Shown here one piece after another: positions 31,481 through 40,998 of a stretch of 64,000 nt of DNA. The stretch covers positions 806,001 through 870,000 of the forward strand of contig CAJZBQ010000046.1 in assembly GCA_914767885.1 (NCBI GenBank), read 5' to 3'. The stretch comes from Blepharisma stoltei. Its lineage: Eukaryota > Ciliophora > Heterotrichea > Heterotrichida > Blepharismidae. The position numbers and the translations under genes were made by a program. Under the pieces are notes generated by a model. That model was not told where the DNA came from. It was given only the letters and a program-made list of their open reading frames with translations, and did no database searches. Numbering within the stretch: the stretch's first letter is position 1; each line of letters begins with the position of its first letter.

Positions 31481-32357
31481 ATGGACGATTAACTAATAGC
31501 GACAGAAAGCATTGCTAATTTAAAGAAATTATGATTATGAGAAATCGGGAAAGTATATCATAATAAATTTCTTTATCCAAATAACCTGACATATTTAGTT
31601 AGTAATAAAAATTTTGTTCCATTAATGCCGAAGGCTGTAAATCAACCAATTTCAATCCTCAAGAAAAACTCAAAACCCAAAGCATTTCTGCCTCAGATTA
31701 AGAACAAAGTACATATTCTGCATAAATACGCATCAGAAAACCAATACAAACCAGTTGAAAATGGTTGCCAAAGCATAAACTGTGAGACAAAATATTTAAG
31801 AGCACTTGATTATAAAAATATTCCCCCCCCTCCGTGAGTGAGTGAACAAAACCATTAGAAAAATCGCTATTTTTTTGCCCAAAAACCCACCCTCCATGAG
31901 TGAACAAAAATGTTTTATGGAAAAAAAATTTTATATATAAGTGATAATTAGTAATGAAGTCTAGAGCTAATTCTGTTTAATTTTAAACGAATTGCTTTTT
32001 AAAACATAAATTTTATAAATTAAATTAATATTTGCTTTCCAAATTTTTGCGAATTAGGATTTTTTTAAATTTCTAAAAAAAATAATTTTTATAAAATTAT
32101 ATATAAATTTTTAAAAAAAAAAAAATTAATCCCCTCCGTGAGTGAACAAAATTTTTTGTTCACTCACGGAGGGGGGGAGTAAGCATCTTCAAGCTTATTT
32201 AGAAGTTTCCCATAAAAGAAATAATGTTAAGCCTGATAAAACTGCCAGCAATAACACTATATCTTTGCATGCTTCTGAGAAATCTAAGGATCCATTAAGT
32301 GTATCGAAAAATGAAGACAACAGTCAGAATGAAGATTTACTTATGGAGTTAGTATAA
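31481..32357 (+). CDS. Unrecognised protein split by a MITE, with an early in-frame TAA
   Basis: The frame ATG GAC GAT TAA (31481-31492) then stays open: ATESIANLKKLWLWEIGKVY (Trp from TGA), SNKNFVPLMPKAVNQPISIL, and so on. It reaches the MITE at 31821-32181. Excision joins LDYKN to KHLQAYLEVSHKRNN and the protein ends in EDLLMELV. The sequence is Asn/Lys-rich without a recognised domain. Translation may start at the internal ATG 31625, or the true first exon may be elsewhere. The open frame between 31493 and 31624 looks coding, which makes the TAA odd. Confidence 0.55.
31821..32181. mobile_element. MITE-type IES (361 bp)
   Basis: Left end TATTCCCCCCCCTCCGTGAG, right end CACGGAGGGGGGGAGTA, with the inner GTGAGTGAACAAAATTTTTTG hairpin and the family's AT-rich core. 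TAs at 31819-31820 and 32180-32181. Confidence 0.9.
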
Positions 32358-32483
32358 GTCATATTGTATGTTTAAAAAAAATAAAAATATATCAGGAAAA
32401 ACCAAACTTTGACTAATTTAAATTAAATATGAAATATTTTTTTATTGAAATTGTGATGCTCAGATTTATGAAAAAAGAGGAAT

Positions 32484-33458
32484 TTAGTTTGTTTTACTGT
32501 CTTCTAACTCCCCCCCCCCCTCCGTGAGCGAACAAAAAAATTTTGTTCGCTCACGGAGGGGGGTTAATTTTTTTTTTAAAAAAAATTTATATATAAATTT
32601 TATAAAAAATATTTTTTTTCGAAATTTAAAAAAATCCTAATTTGCAAAAATTGGGAAGCAAATATTAATTTAATTTGCAAAATTTATGTTTTTAAAACGC
32701 AATTTGTTTAAAATTAAACAGAATTAGCTCTAGATTTCATTATACTAATTATCACTTATATATCAAAATTTTTTTCCATTAAAATTTTTTCTATTAAAAC
32801 AATTTTTTGTTCACTCACGGAGGGTGGGTTTTTGGTCAAAAAATGGCGATTTTTCTAATGGTTTTGTTCGCTCACGGAGGGGGGGGGGGAGTAAGGCTAT
32901 TTTTTCTTCTCTTTTCTTTTTTTCTTCCTTCATAAATTCTATTAATCGTAATCAATATGTATGAAGATATAAAAAGTGGTCTTTAAAAGTATGTGTACTG
33001 TATGAAGAATTGTAGCTTAAAGCACCTTCACATAGCTCATCTAAGGCTTTATTTAGCTCTAAATCTCTTATTTTTAGTGGTGTTCTATGATTTATTTCTT
33101 TCCTCATCGCAATTAAATCATCAGTTAGCGGATATTCAACATAAGTAACATTTCGCGATTTATATGTGTCAAAGTCTTCTATTGATTTCACTTTATATTG
33201 GTATGCTTTATCTGCATCTCTTTTATATTTATGAAGCAAGTGCTTGCATGTATGGGATAGCATTCTATGGAAAATCAGTCCTTGAGGCTTTGCTTCTTTT
33301 AATGGTGATGTAAAATCAATGCATATATCCAAAGCATTTGCAAAATTATAGGCTAAAATATGGTTGACCCCAGGCAGCATTTGTTTGTGAGGGATTTTTG
33401 GAGGGATTGGAGCATCATGAAGCAAAAATTCACATGTTTTTGCGAGATTAAAAGTCAT
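32484..33458 (-). CDS. Unrecognised protein with a MITE near its C-terminus
   Basis: From ATG 33458 the frame encodes a soluble, mostly helical protein (MTFNLAKTCEFLLHDAPIPP; HRMLSHTCKHLLHKYKRDAD; YSTHTFKDHFLYLHTY). It passes TGA 32952-32954 as Trp, continues into a Lys/Glu helix (FMKEEKKRKEEK) and then runs into a MITE. Excision of 32507-32893 adds LEDSKTN and a TAA at 32484-32486. About 195 residues. No domain recognised. Confidence 0.65.
32507..32893. mobile_element. MITE-type IES (387 bp), well preserved
   Basis: The left end is TAACTCCCCCCCCCCC, followed by a near-perfect GTGAGCGAAC ... GTTCGCTCAC hairpin. The core is typical and the right end is CACGGAGGGGGGGGGGAGTA. TAs at 32505-32506 and 32892-32893. 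Confidence 0.9.
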
Positions 33459-33592
33459 GATATTTTAATCTATCCTATAAGGATAAGCTGAATAATTATT
33501 TTATAAATAATTATTTATTTTCTATAAAAACAGGCTATTTAATAATTATTTTAAAATAAAAAAATTTTTAATAGAGAATAATATTTATTTAC

Positions 33593-36191
33593 CTATGCTC
33601 TTTTAAAAGCGTAATTCTCTGCACCATCAAACTGCCTCTCCCCCAAAATCTCTACCAAATCCTGTGTCAAAATTCTTTCTTTCTCTATCAAAAGCTCTGC
33701 AACCCTCATAACTTGGTCTTTTTTCTCAGAAATAAGCTGCCTTGTCCTTTCCAAGCACCCCCTTACGATTTTTCTAATTTCTTCATCAATCAGTCTCCCA
33801 GTGTCCTGGCTGAATGGCTTGCTGTACCCTCCTCCTTCATACTTATACCCAACAATTCCAAAATTTTCGCACATCCCTAATTTCACTACCATAGATTCTG
33901 CGATTTTGGTAGCCTTTTGTAAATCATCTGAAGCCCCAGTGGTAGGCTCATCAAAAAACAGCTCCTCAGCGGCCCTCCCTCCAAGGATTACACAAATTCT
34001 GTCTAGTAATTCTTCTTTAGAATATAAAGAAATATCTCTTGGCAAGTATTGTGCAAATCCTAAGGCACCTAGAAATAAAATTGTAATTTGATGAAAATAG
34101 AACTCCTAGGCGATGCCTCCTGATGGAGCGGTGGGCCGGCGCGATGGGTGTCAAAGTAAGCTCTTCGTGAGCTTGATAGACAATGTCAATGGAGAGCTGC
34201 TGAGACAGGGTGCTTTGCTTCTCCCCCGAAGGTTTTCCTGTTCTGTCAGATGACTAGACAGGTTTGCCTTTTCTCATCGGGGCTATCGGGCACTTCACAG
34301 ACAGCGACTCAGTCCCAGGAGCTAATCCCTAAACTGGAGATTCAGGTAGGAAATCCAAAAGTGTGACATTTTGGAGCCAAGATGGGTGATGGCTAGTGGG
34401 CTAACCCGCTTATGTATAGCATAATCGTTTAATTAAGGCACCTTTGGAACGAGGCAAAATACTGACTTTTAAGATAGGCTCTGCACCTTCTAGAAACCAG
34501 CCAGAAACAGCATGTCCTGCTTCATGGTAAGCGACAAGTTTTTTTTCTTTTGGATTAAGCTTTTTTGATTTTTCAAGTCCTCCGATAACTCTTTCAGAGG
34601 CAACTTCAAAGTCAATTTGGTCTACAGATTCTTTGTCTTTGCGGGCTGCAGTGATTGCGCCTTCATTACAAAGATTGGCAAGCTCAGCGCCGCTGAAGCC
34701 AGGTGTGAGTTCTGCTAGTCTTTTGGCGTATCCGTCTAAAGTCATATCATTGCTTACTTCCCCTTCCAAAATTAGAGAAGGAATTAATTTTTTTCTGAAT
34801 TTTATATATATATTTTGGGTAGGAAAACTTACTTGATTATTTATAAATTAAAAATAAAAAAACTTTTTGTAATTTACCTTACTTCAAATAAGATTTTTAA
34901 TAGATTTTTCTTACCCACAAGCTAGCGTGAGAGGCTTTAAATGAATTTTTAGTATCTCTTCTCTAGCTTCTATATCAGGCAAATTCAGTTCAATACACCT
35001 ATCAAATCTCCCAGGACGTAGCAAAGCTTCATCTAAAATGTCTTTTCTATTCGTCCCAGCCATAACCACAACTGAGCTATCAGTTGGAAACCCATCCATT
35101 TCTACAAGCAGCTGGTTCAAGGTGTTATCAGCCTCATCATTACCTCCAAATCTGTCATGTCTTTTTTTCCCTACCGCATCAATTTCATCAATAAAAATAA
35201 TTGAAGGCGCCTTTTCTCTCGCCTGCTGGAACAAGTCTCTTACTCGAGAAGCCCCAACCCCTACATACATCTCCACAAAATCGCTTCCCGAAATAGCGAA
35301 AAATGGAACCCCTGCTTCTCCAGCTGTCGCTTTTGCTAATAATGTTTTCCCAGTCCCTGGTGGTCCTACAAGCAGCGCTCCTTTTGGCATTCTCGCTCCA
35401 AGATTTTTGTATTTTTTTGGATTTTTTAAAAATTCCACAAATTCCATGATTTCTTTTTTGGCTTCATGAAGGCCTGCTACATCTTTAAAGCCGACATCGA
35501 TTTTTTTGTCAAGTCCATAGACTCTGAAATTTTGTTTTGCCATGCTGAAAATCCCTCCTTTTCCTGCTGATCCTCCTCCATTCATGTTTTTAAAGTGGTT
35601 GCGAAAAGATGCAATAAGAAGTACGAGGAATACAATATTGACAAGGAACCTTGAAGTACTAACCCAATCAGACGCACTTTTGTACTCTATCGGGATTCGT
35701 GCCATTCTGGAAATCGATATTTGGTCCTGGTACAATTCATGAAGAAAGTCTTGGATGTTTGCAACTTTGAATATTCCGGCTTTATGACCTTTGCTGTCAT
35801 AAATATAGATTGTGCAGAGAGAACGGAGAGTACCTTCCATAGGCTGGGACGCAACAAGTTTTTTGATATTACCAGGTATAAGATAGTTATTAAGAAAGTC
35901 ATGATAGGTAATGAGGGGTACTGGACGCTGGGTATATAAGTAATAAACGAATAAAGCACCGCCAAGACCATATGCTAATCTGCGATTATTCTTGAAAAAG
36001 CCTTCAAATTGATTGGACCATGGGTTTGATGAAAATTTCATGTTGGATCTGGGTTCTTCTTCAGGTTTTATTTGCTCTTCAGGTTTAGCTTTTTTGTAAA
36101 ACTTTTCAAAGCCCCTTGGTGGCTTCTTCTTAGAGAACTCCCTCATCAGTATGCTAACAGGATAACTTTTAAGACATTGACGTGCAAACAT
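33593..36191 (-). CDS. Mitochondrial m-AAA protease (FtsH/AFG3 family)
   Basis: An ATP-dependent zinc metalloprotease of the inner mitochondrial membrane that degrades misfolded membrane proteins. There is an N-terminal targeting-like sequence ([22 protein letters not shown]) and two membrane helices ([15 protein letters not shown] and [15 protein letters not shown]). The AAA domain has Walker [14 protein letters not shown], Walker [10 protein letters not shown] and second-region RPGRFDR. The M41 zinc site is HEAGH with the third ligand in [12 protein letters not shown]. Two insertions break the frame: a TA-bounded IES at 34775-34924 (joins KPLTL to ILEGEVSND) and a retroposon at 34071-34433 (joins PRSKGAL to GFAQYLPRD). 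After both are removed the protein is about 690 residues and complete. Confidence 0.96.
34071..34443 (+). mobile_element. Retroposon-like element R6 in the m-AAA protease gene
   Basis: Flanked by TAAGGCACCT at 34061-34070 and 34434-34443. Starts AGAAATAAAATTG; the body is homologous to R3. Losing the element plus one repeat (373 bp) corrects the frame and recreates the conserved [10 protein letters not shown] stretch of the peptidase domain. Confidence 0.9.
34775..34924. other. IES in m-AAA protease gene (150 bp)
   Basis: TA at 34773-34774 and 34923-34924; AT-rich, with stops in frame. Choosing this TA pair gives HLKPLTLILEGEV without a stop. Confidence 0.75.
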
Positions 36192-36405
36192 TTATTAATA
36201 AAATTCAAGAACTATACTCAATCAATTTTAAAATAAATTATATCAGCCTTATAGACAAATATAAACAAATTTTTTGCCTTTGAATTGTAAATAATTCCCA
36301 AAATCTTCCCACTTATAAAATAATATTTCTATATCAAATGTCCTTTATCCGGAATCATTCTATAGCCGCTTTGCTGACTATAATTTTCTTATTTATATTT
36401 TACTA

Positions 36406-36771
36406 ACTCCCACTCCTCAGTGAGCGAACAACAAAATTTTGTTCGCTCACGAAGGGGGTTATTTTTTTTTTTAAAAAAATTATATATAAATTTTACAGTA
36501 AATTTTTTTTGGTCAAAATTTAAAAAAAATATGTAAAAATTGAAAAGTAAAATTTAATTTAATTTGTAAAATTTATGTTTTAAAATGCAATTTGTTAAAT
36601 TAAACATAGAGATTTCATTATACACTAATTAAAACTTATATATCAAAATGTTTCTTTCATAAAAAATTTTTCTAATTAAAAAAAATTTTTATCTCTAGGA
36701 GGTTAGGTTTTTGGTCAAAAAATAGGGAATTTTCTAATGGTTTTGTGTTCACTCACGGAGAGTGTGGAGTA
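36406..36771. mobile_element. MITE between genes
   Basis: Ends TAACTCCCACTCCTCAGTGAGCG and CACGGAGAGTGTGGAGTA, with the inner hairpin and AT-rich core. Lies between the divergent m-AAA protease and polyglutamylase genes. Confidence 0.85.
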
Positions 36772-36903
36772 ATAAAATTCCTGATGCAAAATTTCAGTCA
36801 TTTTTAAATAAATGTGGGTAATTATGAGCTTCTAAATTCCATTTCACATAATTTCTTGATAATAAATACTTTTAAACACCAAAATAAGAATTAAATTCAA
36901 AAG

Positions 36904-38366
36904 ATGGAAAAGGAGGCTAAAAGGAGCAAAATTATTTTCAATGTATCAAGTAATATCTATTTAAGACACGAAATATGAAATAATCAAGCATGTAGGCAGC
37001 AATGTTTTTGGGTGGATTCTTTCGAATAGTCCTACTGATTCTAATTGAGACCTGTTTTGGACTGATAACTCTGTAATCCCAGATCGCTTATCACGAATGA
37101 AGCCGCATCAAAAAATCAATCATTTCCCTGGGATGTTTGGAATTGCTAGAAAAAACTGTATGGCCAATAACTTAAATAAGATGAGAAATATACCCATAAT
37201 AAGAGATTAATTGTTTATAAAAATATTTAATTATCATTTTAGCTAAATTTCTTATAATAAGCATTTATAGATATATATTTCCTCATGATTATAATTTTTA
37301 TCCAAAATCATGGGTTCTTCCTTCAGATCTCAATGAATTCAAAGCAGAATTACAACAAAGTTCAAAAACTTATATAGTAAAGCCAGAAGCAAGCTCCCAA
37401 GGGAGAGGCATTTATTTAGTTAAAAGACTAGAAGACTTACGAACCCATGAGCACTGTATTGCCCAGCGATATCTTCAAAAACCATTTTTAATCGACGGCC
37501 TGAAATTTGACCTTAGAATTTATGTCCTCCTATCAGCATGTGATCCTTTAAGAATCTTTATCCATGAAGAAGGACTCGCCCGATTTGCCACCGAAGAGTA
37601 CCAAAACCCTTCAAGAGGCAATCTCGACGAAATGTTTATGCACCTCACAAATTACGCAGTAAATAAGCACAACCCCAAATTCGTCCAAAATGAAGACCCA
37701 GAGCACTGTGACATAGGCCACAAAAGAAGTTTGTCCTCAGTTCTTATTCGGCTTGAAGAAGAAGGCTATGATGTAACTACTCTTTGAGATAGGATTTGTG
37801 ACATAATTATAAAAACAATTTGCACGATCCAGCCATCTCTTTCCCATTTTTACAGGTCTTCTCAGCCAGACGACGTCAGCAATGGTATGTGTTTTGAGAT
37901 TTTAGGCTTCGATATAATTTTAGACCACAAATTAAGGCCTTATTTATTAGAAGTAAACCATTCGCCGAGTTTTACGACTGATTCTCAGCTGGATTTTAAG
38001 ATAAAAGAAAGGATTATTAGTGAAGCTTTGAATATTATGAATATTAAAGTGAAAAATAGAAGGGAATATGAGATGATCAGCAAGACGTTGTCAAGCAACA
38101 GAATAATTAATAAAAAATCAAGGCAGGAAAGCTTGGAAGAGAAAAAAGGACTAAGGGATGAGGCGACAAGGAAAAATGATAGGCATAGTGATAAACATTG
38201 TGGAGGGTATATAAAAATATTTCCAGGAGAAAATGATGATTATTATCAACAATTTCTGGAAGCTGCGAGAGAGCTCTGGTCTGATGTAACTGCGGTAAAA
38301 CAGAAAAGACAGACAGAGACAGCAAGATCGTCAACACCTACTGCGATACGCCCAATTTCCGTTTAA
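36904..38366 (+). CDS. Tubulin tyrosine ligase-like polyglutamylase (TTLL family)
   Basis: Adds glutamate side chains to tubulin, important for ciliary microtubules. A 16 nt intron GTAATATCTATTTAAG (36950-36965) must be removed to read NVSNTKYEIIKHVG. Then follow WDLFWTD (Trp from TGA), RMKPHQKINHFPGMFGIARK, and after IES removal (37191-37277) FPHDYNFYPKSWVLPSDLNEF. The ATP-grasp core contains KPEASSQGRGIYLV, IDGLKFDLRIYVLL, FMHLTNYAVNK, GFDIILD and LLEVNHSPSF. TGA at 37786-37788 is Trp. The C-terminal tail is basic. The family's glutamylase branch (TTLL4/6/7-like) fits best. Confidence 0.93.
37191..37277. other. IES in polyglutamylase gene (87 bp)
   Basis: Between TA 37189-37190 and TA 37276-37277. 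Removal joins KMRNI to FPHDYNFYPKSW, matching the family. Confidence 0.85.
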
Positions 38367-38570
38367 TCTAGTTAATGAAATATTAATTAAATATATTTCT
38401 TTTTATATATATGAAAATTTTAAGCAAATTATATTTCCTGGTTGATCTTTGAAGTTTTTTAAAAATGTGTATGAGTGTTCGGCTTTCAAATACAGAAATT
38501 ATACCTTTGCATAATTAATTTTGAGGTTTACTTTACTGCTAAATTTAGCCCTATTCAGTCAGAGAAGCAG

Positions 38571-39106
38571 ATGCTGAGAGTATTCTCCAGGCTTCTTACT
38601 CCCCCTTCGTGAGCGAACAAATCCATTGGAAAAATCCTTGTTTTTGGGTGAAAACCACCTTAGTGAGCAAAAAAAAAGGGTTTTTAATATAAAAATATTT
38701 TGAAATTATAAGTGATAATTTGTATAATGAAATCTCTAGCTAATTTGCATATTATAATATAAATTTTGTAAATTAAATTAATTTTTACATCTGTAAGAAT
38801 GGATTTGTTTAAATTCTAAAAAATTTAATATAAAATTTATATATAAATTTTCTAAAAAAAAAAATGAACAGAATTTTGGGACCACTCATGAGGGGGGAGC
38901 TAGGACATCGAATTTACCAGAAAGAAACATCCTAAACGGTGTAGATTGGAACCGTTAAAGAGTCTGACTGATCTGAGCATTTCGCCTGAATTCAAAAAGG
39001 CCTTAAAGCTCAAATACCCAAAACCGGCTTCCTTAAGAGCAAGACCGAAGTAGATACACCTTGTGGGCTTGAAGTAGATAGAGCTGATAGAGTCTCTGCT
39101 AAGTAA
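38571..39106 (+). CDS. Candidate small mitochondrial protein split by a MITE
   Basis: ATG 38571 opens MLRVFSRLLRTSNLPERNIL, where the MITE 38599-38902 interrupts after RLL; this looks like a mitochondrial presequence. A further 22 nt GT-AG gap (about 38938-38959) would lead into ESDWSEHFAWIQKGLKAQIP and a continuing frame with Trp from TGA, ending at TAA 39104-39106. The join is longer than other introns here, so the model is tentative. Confidence 0.3.
38599..38902. mobile_element. MITE-type IES (304 bp)
   Basis: Left end TACTCCCCCTTCGTGAGCGAAC, right end CTCATGAGGGGGGAGCTA. TAs at 38597-38598 and 38901-38902. Confidence 0.8.
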
Positions 39107-39422
39107 ATTTAATAAGTACCTCATAGTTTCGGTTGACAGCTATTAAAAGACCCAACTCTCCTATACTAAAACGATATTTATAATATTAAATACAATTAAA
39201 AAAATTATTTTTCCTTAAAATTTTATAATAAAGTAAGGAAAATTATAATAAGCAAACCCAATTTTCGCTGTATTCTGCAAGCTGATTCTCATAAACACTA
39301 ATTCTAATTACTCACTGCTTATAAATTATTGTTAGTCCTTCCCGCATAACACAAAAAATATTGCATGCTCATCATTGCAAAGAACGCTTCTATTCCTAAA
39401 TCAATTCCCTTAATATAAATTC

Positions 39423-39803
39423 CTACCTATTTATATTAAAAAATCTCAAAATAACGTATTTTATATCAGAAAACTCCTTCCCAAAGAACCACATCACCCT
39501 GAGTTGTTCTTGAGTCGGATTCATAGCTGGCGTCTCTTCTTTTATTTGTGGCTTTTCCATAGGGGGCTTAGAAGGCTTTCTTTTCGGGTGCGTCTTTTTC
39601 AATTCCTTCCAATAATCGACATGTGTTTTTGATATGTGTCTATTGAGCCCCTTTTTGTATTTATAAGTTTTATGGCATGCTTCGCACACAAAATTCCTAT
39701 CGCCTGAATGGACTGCCATATGCCTTTGCAAATATTGTTTTCTTTTGAATCGCAAGGGGCACATGTCGCATATGAATGGACGCTCTTCATTTAAACTAGA
39801 CAT
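39423..39803 (-). CDS. C2H2 zinc-finger protein
   Basis: 126 residues. Two classical fingers: CDMCPLRFKRKQYLQRHMAVH and CEACHKTYKYKKGLNRHISKTH, with a near-canonical linker (SGDRNF). A basic Pro/Lys linker follows (HPKRKPSKPPMEKPQ), then a hydrophobic C-terminus. It resembles a minimal DNA- or RNA-binding protein. No interruption. Confidence 0.85.
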   Translation of the reverse strand: MSSLNEERPFICDMCPLRFKRKQYLQRHMAVHSGDRNFVCEACHKTYKYKKGLNRHISKTHVDYWKELKKTHPKRKPSKPPMEKPQIKEETPAMNPTQEQLRVMWFFGKEFSDIKYVILRFFNINR

Positions 39804-39896
39804 ATTATAATCAAGTTCTTTAGTTAGAAATTACAGCATTCAAAAATAGATAAAAGTTGGAAATTGGGCTATCTTAATGCACAGCTAAATAGTTTT

Positions 39897-39954
39897 ATAT
39901 AGAAATTGCCCGAGGATGGTGCAAGATAGCGCCATCCTCGGGCAATTTCTATAT
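39897..39954. repeat. Perfect hairpin, 23 bp arms
   Basis: Arms ATATAGAAATTGCCCGAGGATGG and its exact reverse complement, with a 12 nt loop. Between genes. Not followed by a T-run, so not an ordinary terminator. Confidence 0.85.
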
Positions 39955-40149
39955 ATTTTCTTTTCATTTTCATATTTTCTTCTGGGGTCCTTCCCCAGAT
40001 AAAAAAAAAAGCCACATTTGTGCACAAACTTTGGGGCTGCCTTCAATTTCTTCAGTGATCGTTTTGCCCTTATTTTTCATATACCACAATTTTTGAATGC
40101 CATAGGAAAATGGCCCCTAATTTATCTTGATTAATTTATACCTGTTTTC

Positions 40150-40261
40150 CAAGAATAGCCCACTAAGGAGCATTTTTTGGCTATTAAATTTGGTTAGCCA
40201 GAATTTGGCATCTAACTATTGTCCGGCCAATCAAAAAATGCTCCTTAGTGGGCTATTCTTG
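40150..40261. repeat. Perfect hairpin, 30 bp arms
   Basis: The arms at 40150-40179 and 40232-40261 are exact reverse complements (core AGAATAGCCCACTAAGGAGC), with a loop of about 52 nt. Ends about 85 bp before the EF-hand gene's start. The motif GAATAGCCC recurs in the hairpin at 56342. Confidence 0.9.
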
Positions 40262-40345
40262 TAAAAATAAGTATATATTTCTACTTCTTAAAGATTTACG
40301 CAATATAATAAAATTTGAAACTTTTGATCGAAAAAATAGCCATAA

Positions 40346-40929
40346 ATGGGGTTGACAGAAGAACAAATAACGCATTGCAAGAGCATTTTCAGTCAATTTG
40401 ATAAGGATGGGACTGGAAGGATAGATAGGTTTGAGCTTCGTGTTGTATTAGAGCGTAGTTTTTAAATAGAGATGGGGCAAAAGCCAAGTGAAGAAGAACT
40501 TTTTGCAATGATAAATGAAGTTGACGATAATAATACAGCTTAATTAAATTAATATTTTTTTTAAGAAAATAAGCGATTTTTATATAATTTTAATAAAATT
40601 AATGGCTTTTTTCAGAATTATACCCATTTTTAAAATAATAATACAGGTAAAATTGAATTTTACGAATTTTTAAAAGTTTATGAGCAGCATCAAAATGCTG
40701 AGGATGGCAGGGATGAACAGGACATGAGTAAATTTTATATATAGTTGATGCATTTGTGGCAATGGGAGGAAATCCAGATACAACTGGTTCTATCGATACG
40801 GATAAATTGATAAATGTCATTCGACAACAATTTGAAATGACTATAGACATAGAAAGGCTTATTGAAGACATTGATGAAGACCAAAGTCATACAATTGAAT
40901 ACCAAGAATTCAAAAGGTTACTCAGCTAA
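40346..40929 (+). CDS. EF-hand calcium-binding protein (calmodulin superfamily)
   Basis: Once a 15 nt intron (GTAGTTTTTAAATAG, 40455-40469), a 108 bp IES (40536-40643) and a 17 nt intron (GTAAATTTTATATATAG, 40728-40744) are removed, the frame gives about 147 residues. There are four EF-hand units: DKDGTGRIDRFE, DDNNTGKIEFYE, a degenerate third (PDTTGSIDTDKL) and DEDQSHTIEYQE. The linker GQKPSEEELFAMINEVD is calmodulin-like. In ciliates such proteins serve centrin, calmodulin or dynein-arm roles; which one is not decidable here. The three corrections in one short gene, each needed by homology, make a good internal test of intron and IES rules. Confidence 0.88.
40536..40643. other. IES in EF-hand gene (108 bp)
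   Basis: Falls within EF loop 2, between TA 40534-40535 and 40642-40643. Excision restores DDNNTGKIEF. Confidence 0.9.
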
Positions 40930-40998
40930 AGTATAATTTAAGCTATAATGGCACTTAAGGTAAATATTTTTCATGTATTTATTTTTAAAGACTCTAGA

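Noticed and set aside
32500-32900. Poly-C/poly-G runs as sequencing artefacts
   Set aside because: The runs occur at matching places in every copy of an inverted-repeat family and mark element ends; run length itself may still be imprecise.
33365-33458. Gene at 32484-33458 as a MOB-family protein partnering the NDR kinase
   Set aside because: Length and helical nature fit loosely, but the Cys/His zinc ligands and conserved core of MOB proteins are not present.
38900-39124. Minus-strand 74-residue frame
   Set aside because: Overlaps a plus-strand frame with better coding character and begins inside the MITE end; no homology either way.
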